Shown: positions 56,401-63,782 of the stretch, one piece after another
Layout: the number at the start of each line of letters is the position of its first letter
How positions within the stretch are numbered: position 1 is the stretch's first letter
Assembly: GCF_900547205.1 (NCBI RefSeq)
Contig: NZ_URFY01000004.1
Coordinates: 1-64,000 of the forward strand
DNA: 64,000 bases
Origin: an uncultured Bacteroides sp.
Lineage (GTDB): Bacteria; Bacteroidota; Bacteroidia; Bacteroidales; Bacteroidaceae
Direction of reading: 5' to 3'
Made by a program: the position numbers and the translations under genes
Notes under the pieces: model-generated
Database searches by the model: none
What the model was told of the DNA's origin: nothing
The model's input: only the letters and a program-made list of their open reading frames with translations

Positions 56401-56499
56401 AATTATTGTAAGACGCTGGAAGCTGTGCCTTGTTATGGGGAGATAAGAGTAGGGTTGTCTTTGTTGCCTGCTACTGATAGCAAAGTTGCTACTGATTAA
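53461..56499 (+). CDS. GH2 family beta-galactosidase-like hydrolase
   Basis: This is an exported 1012-residue enzyme of the GH2 family. In order it has a signal peptide (PINAASS), the jelly-roll domain (about 45-190), the Ig-like domain, and a TIM barrel with GACRHDIHPTLGR and TSHYPPTERFLEFCDRYG. The acid/base is in SIGNESVYG and the probable nucleophile in LYDEWAHP. A DUF4981-like and large C-terminal beta domain follow. The motifs are closer to beta-galactosidase than those of the GH2 at 42784. The start may instead be the Met at 53473. A TAACTTTG box lies at 53409-53416. The AraC gene just upstream may control it. Confidence 0.88.
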   Translation: MKEFMKVKHTWCIVGACLLAVFSILPINAASSPVRAYTPCAQLKGVRQPVLSLSGSWDFKYSPQSRWTAILVPGEPAMQGFAIEHDKPFFYKKTVVVPADYAGNRVILRFDGVYSQAKLSVNGKFVREHHGGFTRWETDITPWVRIGKKNEIHLEVVDRVDDISYASGYAHHPIGGILRDVTLFALPQSHVYDVSMETQLDSLYKDAVLRFACEFAGEKEAEAELTLKDADGKAVRLSKTRFALAKGENVFSLPVENPLKWDAEHPNLYTVEVAIYENNKEVSRFIRKIGFREVEIVKDRMLVNGRPVKLRGACRHDIHPTLGRTTTAELDSLDVMLFKQSNMNFVRTSHYPPTERFLEFCDRYGVYVESETAVCFVDTHRQKNYAPGKTQSDTIYTDQHVGQCQEMVKSFRSHPSILFWSIGNESVYGSNFQLCWDWVKATDTTRPVIFSYPGSAVENKAKIFDILSMHYQNVYGDLWQWGMSTRNFQGHGIPALYDEWAHPACYTYSTLQTDPNIREFWGKSIDMMWSGLFNAPGGLGGAIWGYIDETFALPEPKVGTSFWKEFARTAKPEGYQGNCVGYGEWGIVDVWRRPKPEFWSTKKAYSPVRLMAGDNLAYTAGQELMMTVFNRFDHTDLNEIRASYTYKGATKDIRLSSIEPHQKGMMVIPAEHWEEGESLLIEFFTAKGELIDAYRPILGTEKITYPSPLSGQKLTVADDGDKITVSGEGFEIPFDKTTGLIVNAKVGDRIIIEKGPFLNLYINLNHLTGAEVRKTANHFTTSEDDWKKRSFSFKEQKDGVYIALSGTYKGVVADFNIKVSPNGELSINYQTSGIPNGFLRETGLSFHLSGGIEHLNWKRKGYWNYYPEGEFAGNEGSVSLYQSQQSAYGKQPTQPWHMDTHNYYYWADAGANCEQPLTQTAKGMKENIYYYSLSTDTTDGQQLSVISTDASVACRMNKRANGQLVLYTNNRWDYPEIAWGNYCKTLEAVPCYGEIRVGLSLLPATDSKVATD

Positions 56500-56515
56500 A
56501 TATCGTCAAATAGAA

Positions 56516-56556
56516 AATGCACAGATCATCGGTTCTCTATCGATTCTCTGTGCATT
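56516..56556. terminator. Shared hairpin between convergent GH2 and HU-like genes
   Basis: AATGCACAGA (56516-56525) is the complement of TCTGTGCATT (56547-56556) around a 21-nt loop. It lies 17 bp after the GH2 stop. Confidence 0.55.
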
Positions 56557-56596
56557 CTACCAAACTAAATTGACGCTAACGCAAAATCAAATCCAA

Positions 56597-57094
56597 TTAT
56601 GCTGCCGGATCCGGTGTTTCTCCGCCGTCACCCTTACCGCCGTCACCGCCATCAGGATTTCCACCATTATTACCACCGTTGTCACCACCATTTGTATAAT
56701 CTGTCTCAATTTCTACACGACGGGTGATACTCATATCCTCCAAAGTATCTTTAAAGATTTTTCCCGGATAGAATAAAATCTTTCTTTGAACGATAGACTT
56801 GGCCGATACATCCTTCTCATCATCCGAACTCTTGGCACGGATAGTGGGACTAAAACAGCCGAATTCACCCAATTGGACGCTCTTTCCGTCGTCAATATCC
56901 TCAGCCATTTTATCCACCAAGCCACTGACTACCAGATCGACTACCTTACGATGGATACCACATAGCTGACTCACCTTGCGACACATCTTTGCAAAATTCA
57001 CTTTACCGGAACGAACCGATTTTGCTACATACTTTTCGTTTTTGTCCTTGTCAAAACCGAACACTCTTTTTGTTACTACATACTCTAAAGCCAT
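56597..57094 (-). CDS. HU/IHF-like DNA-binding protein with Gly/Asp-rich tail
   Basis: The 165-residue protein has the HU-like fold of the Bacteroidetes HU-HIG type (FAKMCRKVSQLCGI, VQLGEFGCFSPTIRAKS; about 30-125). The last ~30 residues are a repetitive tail of Gly, Asn and Asp (GGDNGGNNGG). The tail makes it longer than classical HU (90). It may bend DNA or shape the nucleoid. A consensus -7 box TATCTTTG (minus) is at 57167-57174, giving a leader of about 65 nt. Confidence 0.85.
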   Translation of the reverse strand: MALEYVVTKRVFGFDKDKNEKYVAKSVRSGKVNFAKMCRKVSQLCGIHRKVVDLVVSGLVDKMAEDIDDGKSVQLGEFGCFSPTIRAKSSDDEKDVSAKSIVQRKILFYPGKIFKDTLEDMSITRRVEIETDYTNGGDNGGNNGGNPDGGDGGKGDGGETPDPAA

Positions 57095-57369
57095 AATTGT
57101 TAAAGTTTAAATGGTTAAAAAAATAAAGGTTTTCTGTTTGCCATTCTGTTTGTTTGAATGACTCTGCAAAGATATAACAGGGCGCAAACCCTCCAGTCCC
57201 CTTTTGTCCCCATTGCGTCTCCTTTATTAGTTTCTGGGAAGCTGTCGATGAGCAGTAACCTAATGATTAAGAGAATAATAATGAAAATAATTAATTTCAT
57301 CGAGGTATGCGTTCATATTCTACTTTCTTTGCTACCTTTGTATCCGGACGAACTAAAAAAGAAAATAAT

Positions 57370-58338
57370 ATGAGTATTCAAGACCGCTATATTCGTTTCG
57401 ATTGGGCAATCAAGCGACTTCTGCGCCAGAAAGCTAACTTTGGCGTGCTGGAGGGTTTTCTCACTGTTCTTATTGGCGAGGAAGTTCGTATAATCGATAT
57501 TCTCGAAAGTGAAGGAAATCAGGAGAGTCAGGACGATAAATTCAATCGTGTTGACATTAAAGCAAGAAATAGCAAAGATGAAATCATCATCGTTGAGATA
57601 CAAAACACACGTGAGTTATATTATCTCGAACGCATTCTTTACGGAGTAGCAAAAGCTATCAGCGAGCACATCTCTCTGGGCAAAACTTATCAAGAGGTGA
57701 AAAAAGTATATTCGGTGAGTATCCTGTATTTCGATATCGGTCGCGGAAATGATTATCTCTATCATGGACAGAATCATTTTATTGGTGTCCACACGAAAGA
57801 CTATCTCCAGGTAAGCACAAAAGTACGCAATGCAATCGTACCCAAAATGCCTGCCGAGATTTTCCCTGAATATTTTTTGATTCGTGTCAATGAATTTAAT
57901 AAGGTGGCAGTGACGCCGTTGGAAGAATGGATTCAATATCTCAAAACGGGAATCATCGAAGAAGGTACACAAGCACCGGGGCTGGGAGAGGCACGGGAGA
58001 AGTTGAAATATTACAGTATGACACCCGAAGAACGTCACGCATACGACGAACATATCAATGCCCTTATGATACAAAATGATGTTTTGGATTCAGCTAAACT
58101 GGAAGGATTGGAAGAGGGACTGAAAAAAGGATTGGAAGAAGGTATTCAAAAAGGTATTCAAGAAGGTATTGAGAAAGGTATTGAGAAAGGTATTCAAGAA
58201 GGTATTGAAAAAGGTATTGAAGTTGGACGCGTTGAAGAAAAACGGGGAATAGTACAAAAGATGAAATCCAAAGGCTATCCCATTGAAGATATTATTGACA
58301 TGACCGGCCTTTCTGCCGCAGAAATCAAAAAACTGTAA
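57370..58338 (+). CDS. Rpn family PD-(D/E)XK nuclease/putative transposase
   Basis: The 322-residue protein belongs to the Rpn group of recombination-promoting nucleases, abundant in Bacteroides. The N-terminal ~220 residues hold the nuclease core (FDWAIKRLL, DIKARNSKDEIIIVEIQ with the D...ExQ site). The C-terminal part has a run of E-G-(I/L)-x-K/E repeats encoded by seven 12-bp units at 58141-58224, then a helical end (MKSKGYPIEDIIDMTGLS). The start at 57370 is used; the frame opens at 57307. A TACCTTTG box is at 57333-57340. Rpn proteins can be toxic anti-phage nucleases restrained by a small product from an internal start; a Met at 58018 could play that part. Confidence 0.85.
   Translation: MSIQDRYIRFDWAIKRLLRQKANFGVLEGFLTVLIGEEVRIIDILESEGNQESQDDKFNRVDIKARNSKDEIIIVEIQNTRELYYLERILYGVAKAISEHISLGKTYQEVKKVYSVSILYFDIGRGNDYLYHGQNHFIGVHTKDYLQVSTKVRNAIVPKMPAEIFPEYFLIRVNEFNKVAVTPLEEWIQYLKTGIIEEGTQAPGLGEAREKLKYYSMTPEERHAYDEHINALMIQNDVLDSAKLEGLEEGLKKGLEEGIQKGIQEGIEKGIEKGIQEGIEKGIEVGRVEEKRGIVQKMKSKGYPIEDIIDMTGLSAAEIKKL
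58141..58224 (+). repeat. Seven 12-bp tandem repeats inside the Rpn gene
   Basis: Units of the form GGTATT(C/G)AA(G/A)AA repeat exactly every 12 bp and encode G-I-(Q/E)-(K/E). Two more diverged units precede. The 12-bp unit keeps frame, so copy number could change by slippage without breaking the gene. Confidence 0.9.
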
Positions 58339-58371
58339 GACAGCTCACGCTTCTTGCCATATTAAAATCCA

Positions 58372-58424
58372 AATTAGCCCCGTCTTTCCCTGAAAAGAGA
58401 AAAGAACGGGGCTAATTCATTTAT
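58372..58424 (+). terminator. Hairpin after the Rpn gene
   Basis: AATTAGCCCCGT (58372-58383) and ACGGGGCTAATT (58406-58417) form a 12-bp stem, with CATTTATTGT after it. The rest of 58425-58577 shows no gene or clear structure. Confidence 0.7.
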
Positions 58425-58577
58425 TGTACTTATACGGGCATCACTCTTTGTATATTTCCACGAATCGAAAACAGTCATCAAATATTACCATTTAATACAA
58501 CGAACCAGAATCTTTCATCCACCTACCTTCTACATCAATTGAAAATAGTTTATCATTTCTGCACAAATCCTTTTTGA

Positions 58578-58643
58578 GTTTATAATAAAAACCATTCTCG
58601 TTTATAATAAACGGGTCTACCGTTTATTATAAACTCTTATATC
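58578..58643. repeat. Array E: 22-bp units with GTTTATAATAAAC core
   Basis: The core begins at 58578 (GTTTATAATAAAA), 58600 (GTTTATAATAAAC) and 58622 (GTTTATTATAAAC, its inverted form), exactly 22 bp apart. Units two and three form a perfect inverted repeat with 15-bp arms (58600-58614, 58620-58634). The array lies in the convergent gap between the Rpn gene and the small lipoprotein gene. Confidence 0.85.
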
Positions 58644-58675
58644 CCGTTTTAGCACTTCCTACTTGATTTTATGCA

Positions 58676-58714
58676 ACAAAAAAGGCTGCAAACCCCGTAA
58701 GAGTTTGCAGCCTT
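58676..58714 (-). terminator. Terminator of the small lipoprotein gene
   Basis: AAGGCTGCAAAC (58682-58693) pairs with GTTTGCAGCCTT (58703-58714). On the minus strand a T-run follows (A-run at 58678-58683 on the plus strand). Confidence 0.85.
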
Positions 58715-58739
58715 ATGTCTTCGTCGGGTTACTTATACC

Positions 58740-58961
58740 CTAATCCTCATAAGGATCACCTAGATGTTTTGTTATAATCTTATACTGTCTTACGGTCAGA
58801 TACCGATGCTTATACGGCAAATAGCCTGTTGGTATAAGTTCTTTGACCAACGGGTTACAACCTTTAATCCATCGGCTCAGACAACGCACCGCATTCTTGT
58901 TCGTTGCACATCCGGGGAAGTACATCACGGCAAGAGCGGCAAAAGATAAGATTCCTTTCAT
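58740..58961 (-). CDS. Small lipoprotein-like protein of unknown function
   Basis: The 73-residue product starts MKGILSFAALAVMYFPGC, a short lipoprotein-type signal, followed by a basic mature part (KNAVRCLSRWIKG, YLPYKHRYLTVRQYKII). I do not recognise the family. It is judged real because it has its own minus-strand promoter at 59004-59035 and a strong terminator at 58676-58714 on the same strand. No function can be proposed. Confidence 0.6.
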   Translation of the reverse strand: MKGILSFAALAVMYFPGCATNKNAVRCLSRWIKGCNPLVKELIPTGYLPYKHRYLTVRQYKIITKHLGDPYED

Positions 58962-59003
58962 TCGTTTTTAAGTTTTAATTCGCATTCTTATTGATAACGG
59001 ATA

Positions 59004-59035
59004 CAAATATACAACATAAAAAAGCGTTTGTCAAG
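59004..59035 (-). promoter_or_regulatory. Promoter of the small lipoprotein gene
   Basis: On the minus strand, CTTG (59032-59035), a 20-bp spacer and TATATTTG (59004-59011). The leader is about 36 nt. Confidence 0.65.
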
Positions 59036-59103
59036 TCCTGAGGACCACTGTGCGTTAATATCTGCGTTCACTCCCACAAAGTCAAATTCACCGAAAGCCT
59101 ATC

Positions 59104-61188
59104 CTACTTCAGCTTTCTGTCGAAGAAGTCATAAAGACGATGAAGTTCATAAAGCCCACCCAGGCTATGTCCCTTACCCGGTATGTAAAGCTGTTCAAAC
59201 ATCTTATCAGCCTTTATCAAAGCATCCACCACTTGCAGAGTAGAGGCAGGATCTACATTATCGTCCAACTCTCCGTTTATCAGCAGCAAATCTCCTTTCA
59301 ACAGATGTGCGTTATCCACGTTGGAAGAACGGCTGTAGGACTCGTCCACCGGATATCCCATCCACAGCTCGTTCCACCACACTTTATCCATCCGGTTGTC
59401 ATGGCAACCGCAAAACGCAACTGCCGCTTTATAAAAATCATTGTGGAACAGCAAAGCCGCCATCGCATTCTGTCCGCCGGCAGACCAGCCATAAATGCCG
59501 ACCCGGCCCGTATCCATATATTTATATTTCCGTGCGGCAGCCTGCATCCATTTTATTCTGTCCGGAAATCCTGCATCTTTCAAGTTCTTCCAGCAGACAT
59601 CGTGAAATTTCTTGGAGCGGTTGTTGGTGCCCATACCGTCAATTCTCACAACGATATAGCCTTGTTCTGCCAATGAAGAGGTGCTCCACTCAATGGGATT
59701 AAAGTCCTTCGACACATGGGAATCATGAGGACCCGCATAGATATTCTCAATAACAGGATAGGATTTGGAGGGGGCGAAATTGAACGGTCGATAAATTGTT
59801 CCCCAAATATCCGTTTTTCCATCCCTGCCTTTTGCACAAAACACTTCGGGCATCTGCCAGCCCAACGCCACCAAGTCCGACACATCACATTTCTCCAACG
59901 TAGCTATCGCCTTCTTCTCCCCTGTCTTACGCAACACACTGACAGGTGGCAAGTCCGGACGGGAGCATACGTCTACAAAGTATTGTCTGTCTTTCGAGAG
60001 AGTTATCTTATGATTGCCATTTTCAGGCGTCAAATCCCGGAAATCAGTTCCATCGAAATTAATGGAGCAGTAGTGTTGGTTATATGGGTCTTCTTTCTTA
60101 TTGAATCCCGATGCCATAAAGTAGACCTTCTGTTGTTCAGCGTCTACATAAACGACCTTACGTACCACCCATTCTCCACGGGTCACTTGATTCTTAACCT
60201 CTCCGGTCTTTCCGTCCATGCGATACAGATGGCGCCATCCGTCACGCTCCGACATCCAAAGCATTTCCGCACCGTCATTCAAGTCATGGCGGAAATTATT
60301 AATATATGAGATAAACGTATCCGACCGTTCGTCTGCCAGATGGCGAATTTTCCCATCAGCGGCACTTACCTCGCCGACGATATAGCGTTGATGTCCGCGC
60401 TCATTAAATTCAAAAGTAAAGGCGCGGCTGTCTTCCCTCCATCCAGTAAGATAAAGGTTGAATTGATTTTCATACAGTTGCGTATCCAGTGCTATCTGTT
60501 TCTTACTTTCTATATCAAACAAGACAGGAACAGATACCGGAAGCACATCTCCCGGCTTAGCGTAGTCTCTCCACTGAAGCTTCGGTTGAAGCTGAGTTTT
60601 AGGCCGTGACTCAAGCAAGGGGATACGACGGCAATTCGCCTGTCTGGTTTTCAACGTGGCAAGTTTCTTTGAGTCGGGCGACCATATCAGGCGGGATTCG
60701 TAGTAACAGCCGGGACTTCCGTCCATACTCAAGGCAATTTCCTCTCCCTGATTTCCCGCAGCCGGAGCTACGTATACATTATTATCCCGTATGTAAGCCA
60801 CCCACTGCTTATCGGGAGACATTGACTTATCCTCCTTTGCAGCAGGCTTTTTCTCCTTCCTTTCGGCAGCCTTCCATACCTCCGGCACGTATTTCTTCAA
60901 CGCTTCCAGATTGTCGCCACGGTTCTTCTCACCCGTTTCCGCATTTACCAGATAAAAAGCCGTGCCACTCCTTTCCCGGTTCTTATACCAGAAATAATGA
61001 GAATCTCCAATCCACTCGGGCACTACTGCTGAAGAGTAAACCTTATCAGCCAACTTATAAAGGGTATCTGCCCGTTGATAATCTCGTTCTGTTATTCTTC
61101 CGGCGAAGACATCCGCCCAAACAAACAGCAACACAAAAAGTGTACAATATAACCGCATCCTGTTCTTCTGTATTTTACATTCCAACAT
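59104..61188 (-). CDS. S9 family peptidase (dipeptidyl peptidase IV-like)
   Basis: This is an exported serine peptidase of the prolyl oligopeptidase clan that should release dipeptides from peptides. The N-terminal ~430 residues form the propeller domain typical of DPP IV (SPDKQWVAYIRDNN, WSPDSKKLATLK). The C-terminal alpha/beta-hydrolase has the serine in YGWSAGGQNAM, the aspartate in GELDDNVDP and the histidine in GKGHSLGG. DPP IV enzymes usually read GWSYGG, so the Ala is unusual. The Met at 61158 is an equally good start because the signal peptide begins there (MRLYCTLFVLLFVWADVFAG). A TAGTTTTG box (minus) is at 61217-61224. Confidence 0.88.
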   Translation of the reverse strand: MLECKIQKNRMRLYCTLFVLLFVWADVFAGRITERDYQRADTLYKLADKVYSSAVVPEWIGDSHYFWYKNRERSGTAFYLVNAETGEKNRGDNLEALKKYVPEVWKAAERKEKKPAAKEDKSMSPDKQWVAYIRDNNVYVAPAAGNQGEEIALSMDGSPGCYYESRLIWSPDSKKLATLKTRQANCRRIPLLESRPKTQLQPKLQWRDYAKPGDVLPVSVPVLFDIESKKQIALDTQLYENQFNLYLTGWREDSRAFTFEFNERGHQRYIVGEVSAADGKIRHLADERSDTFISYINNFRHDLNDGAEMLWMSERDGWRHLYRMDGKTGEVKNQVTRGEWVVRKVVYVDAEQQKVYFMASGFNKKEDPYNQHYCSINFDGTDFRDLTPENGNHKITLSKDRQYFVDVCSRPDLPPVSVLRKTGEKKAIATLEKCDVSDLVALGWQMPEVFCAKGRDGKTDIWGTIYRPFNFAPSKSYPVIENIYAGPHDSHVSKDFNPIEWSTSSLAEQGYIVVRIDGMGTNNRSKKFHDVCWKNLKDAGFPDRIKWMQAAARKYKYMDTGRVGIYGWSAGGQNAMAALLFHNDFYKAAVAFCGCHDNRMDKVWWNELWMGYPVDESYSRSSNVDNAHLLKGDLLLINGELDDNVDPASTLQVVDALIKADKMFEQLYIPGKGHSLGGLYELHRLYDFFDRKLK

Positions 61189-61425
61189 TATTTTGAACTT
61201 CTATCAATTGTTGATGCAAAACTAAGACTTTTTTATCAGAAACCATTGTATTATCTGTACTAAATGTTATTCTATTTATGCCTTCCCCTTTATCAACACA
61301 CTAGCTTATTCCCTGTGGCAATGAACTAAATCCTAAGGCATGAAGAAAGAGATAGAGCACATCGTGTCCGTTAACAGTGAAAATCAGTGAAAGAACTTAA
61401 AAGAGAAACAAATGCTTCTGGATTA

Positions 61426-61528
61426 TTTGGAAAGTATACCGAGAAAGACTTACATTTGTCATGTGATTTTTTTCATAGTATTAGATTTAAGGTTAACAAA
61501 GGTTGGAGCAAGGCGTTGCTCCTTTTTT
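61426..61528 (+). promoter_or_regulatory. Promoter-terminator pair in the leader of the 61646 gene
   Basis: TTTG (61426-61429), a 21-bp spacer and TACATTTG (61451-61458) resemble a promoter. About 40 bp downstream, GGAGCAA (61505-61511) and TTGCTCC (61516-61522) form a stem followed by TTTTTT, a strong terminator. This could make a very short RNA or attenuate a longer leader. The rest of 61225-61425 holds nothing that I can name. Confidence 0.45.
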
Positions 61529-61582
61529 ATGTCCTTATCCCATCTCGGATTCAGCTCCGCTACTAAAATCTTTATCCAAACT

Positions 61583-61613
61583 CTTTTTACTTATTCAATT
61601 TTTACTATCTTTG
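61583..61613 (+). promoter_or_regulatory. Promoter of the 61646 gene
   Basis: Consensus -7 box TATCTTTG at 61606-61613 with a T-rich, TTTG-like -33 region near 61583-61587. The ATG is at 61646. Confidence 0.65.
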
Positions 61614-61645
61614 CCGCCCGCAAACTAAAAACAATCAATAAAAAA

Positions 61646-63769
61646 ATGGCATATCACAAAATCGCAGATTCTATATGTTCACTTTTGTTCATTTTTTGTG
61701 TGGTTGGACTTCAAGGTTGTACGAAGGATAGTATAATCGAAGTCCCTGCAGAAGAAGTAGATAATGGTGCAACAAAACCCGAAAAAGTTTATGGAACTAT
61801 TCAGATGGCGGAAAAAGACCTGACGCCCGATGTATTCAAACTAATGCTGCAAAATGACGAGCCGGATGATATTCTCTTCGATAGCAGTCAGCGCTCATTC
61901 AGAGTCGACCAGCCCCTACAAGTCAGCATCAATGAAAAGCAAGAGTTACTTATCCGTTTCTTTTCGCCGCGCCCCATCAAGGACGTGATGGTGTGGGCAA
62001 CCATCAATGGTTACGAAGAAACATTTATACTGGCTAAATTCGATGTCATTCCCGGTTTTACCGAGTTTCATAAAGAATTGCCTATCCTTACACAAAGCAA
62101 ACGCTACATCAGCCGCTCGGGAAAGGAAATCGAAATTATGGCCAACCCATATCTTTCAGCAGCCGACTTCAAACTTGAGATAGAATGCGACGACGCTTAT
62201 TATCAAAAGCTGCTTTCCACCCAGTCCAAATTTTCTGTACGCTTCTCTCCCCAAGACCGCTACGGCGTCTGGAGACTGACTCTTCTACCATCTCATGCAC
62301 GCGAAGCAGTAGCAATGATGCTAAATTATGCCTATATGTTTTCATCGCAAGAATTTGCCGACGAACTCGAAAAATACAGGGGCAAGCTACACAGTAATAA
62401 CAACAAGGCAGAAATCAATATCGACGCGCTTCGCAAAAATATAATTAACTACAACAAATTCGTCATTAGCAAAGCGACAGGGTATGACGGAATGGCTAAC
62501 AATGATACATATGCACTCAACGAATGGTGCTTTCTTGAACATTATGCAGACGACGGCGCAAATACCACCATTCTATTCCACGAACTTGGACATGCTCTAG
62601 GTTACAAACACGAAGGAAATATGACTTATGAAATGACTGGACCGGGATGGACCAAGCTCTGCGGAACAGTGTACAAAAAGCTATGCATTGAGAAGAAACT
62701 CCCCATCTACTCACGAAGATTCATGCATACGCGTCGTAATGGAAAGTTCTACGAAAGCTCCCGATACAAAGCGTCCGCCAATATCATTGAAGACCCAGAA
62801 CTGGATGCCATCGACGGCGGACTATCGCCCATATTTAAAGAAGATGACGAAAACACCACTCAAGGGACGCCGCTACCTTGCACTATCTCCTATCAGGACA
62901 TTCCCGGCGCTACGAAATCGACTTTCGCTCCGAAAGACGTTTGTGTATACGGCAACCGCATTTATATTGTAAACGATGCCACCGGAAATTTCAGCCTAGA
63001 GATTCTGGAAGAACAGAATGGACAACTTGTACACGTCAAGAGCCTGAAAGAGTGGACGGAAGACAATGCTACCAAAGGCTTTGCAGGCCCTCCGAACGGA
63101 GTGACCGTAGCACACGGCAGAATCTACGTGACAAACGAAAAAAGCCGTACGGACATATTCGATGATAAAACCTTTGAACTGGTGGCAACCATCGGCACCG
63201 GCGCATGGGGAGAAGGTAGCAACCAGACAGTTCATGCTTTCGATGTGCTGGTATATCGCGGATGCGTATTCATCCGTGATAAGAAGCGGGTATGCACGTT
63301 TATGGAAAACGATATCATCCCCGGCGTAAGCTTCAAGAACGTTTCCAATTATTGCCGCACCTTTAACATGGGCGAAGAGATGGTAACTCACGGACAAGCG
63401 ATAGGAAGCAATGGATTGCTCTACACCACGCAACAAGCCAACAATAAGATTCATGTATTCGACCCAGCGACAATGCGCGAACAAAAAGAATGGAAAGCAG
63501 AGCGAGAGATCAATCTCTCGCCTCGTTCTCCTTACGACATTGCATTTGTAGGCAAGCGTATGTTTGTTACATTTGTTACCGCCAAGAATCAACCTGTCGC
63601 TTTGGCAGAAGTCAATCCGGAAACCGGAGCAATCGTCAAAGATTATACGACAGCCGGAGGACATACCTTCGGCAATGCAGAGAAAATGTCAATGTCTCGC
63701 CAAACGCTTTTTGTGATAGACCGCAAGGCGCATACAGTGACCGGAATCCCGATGGATGAATTGAATTAA
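61646..63769 (+). CDS. Lipoprotein with zinc-protease motif and propeller-like C-terminus
   Basis: The 707-residue lipoprotein (GLQGC lipobox) combines an N-terminal beta region (about 30-200), a metzincin-type zinc site HELGHALGYKH (312-322), and a C-terminal half with NHL/propeller-like repeats (YGNRIYIVNDATG, HGRIYVTNEKSRTDIFDD, YRGCVFIRDKKR). The third histidine fits the HExxHxxGxxH pattern, so the protein may be an active surface metalloprotease. I do not recognise the full family. The frame opens at 61412, but the promoter and signal peptide put the start at 61646. A second lipoprotein gene follows after 13 bp. Confidence 0.8.
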   Translation: MAYHKIADSICSLLFIFCVVGLQGCTKDSIIEVPAEEVDNGATKPEKVYGTIQMAEKDLTPDVFKLMLQNDEPDDILFDSSQRSFRVDQPLQVSINEKQELLIRFFSPRPIKDVMVWATINGYEETFILAKFDVIPGFTEFHKELPILTQSKRYISRSGKEIEIMANPYLSAADFKLEIECDDAYYQKLLSTQSKFSVRFSPQDRYGVWRLTLLPSHAREAVAMMLNYAYMFSSQEFADELEKYRGKLHSNNNKAEINIDALRKNIINYNKFVISKATGYDGMANNDTYALNEWCFLEHYADDGANTTILFHELGHALGYKHEGNMTYEMTGPGWTKLCGTVYKKLCIEKKLPIYSRRFMHTRRNGKFYESSRYKASANIIEDPELDAIDGGLSPIFKEDDENTTQGTPLPCTISYQDIPGATKSTFAPKDVCVYGNRIYIVNDATGNFSLEILEEQNGQLVHVKSLKEWTEDNATKGFAGPPNGVTVAHGRIYVTNEKSRTDIFDDKTFELVATIGTGAWGEGSNQTVHAFDVLVYRGCVFIRDKKRVCTFMENDIIPGVSFKNVSNYCRTFNMGEEMVTHGQAIGSNGLLYTTQQANNKIHVFDPATMREQKEWKAEREINLSPRSPYDIAFVGKRMFVTFVTAKNQPVALAEVNPETGAIVKDYTTAGGHTFGNAEKMSMSRQTLFVIDRKAHTVTGIPMDELN

Positions 63770-63782
63770 ATAAGAAGAACGC

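Noticed and set aside
57370..58338. Rpn gene as evidence of an insertion sequence
   Set aside because: No terminal inverted repeats or target duplication seen around it; these genes are usually single and not mobile as a unit.
61412..61645. 78-residue N-terminal extension of the zinc-motif lipoprotein
   Set aside because: It crosses a terminator and the promoter, and would bury the lipoprotein signal.
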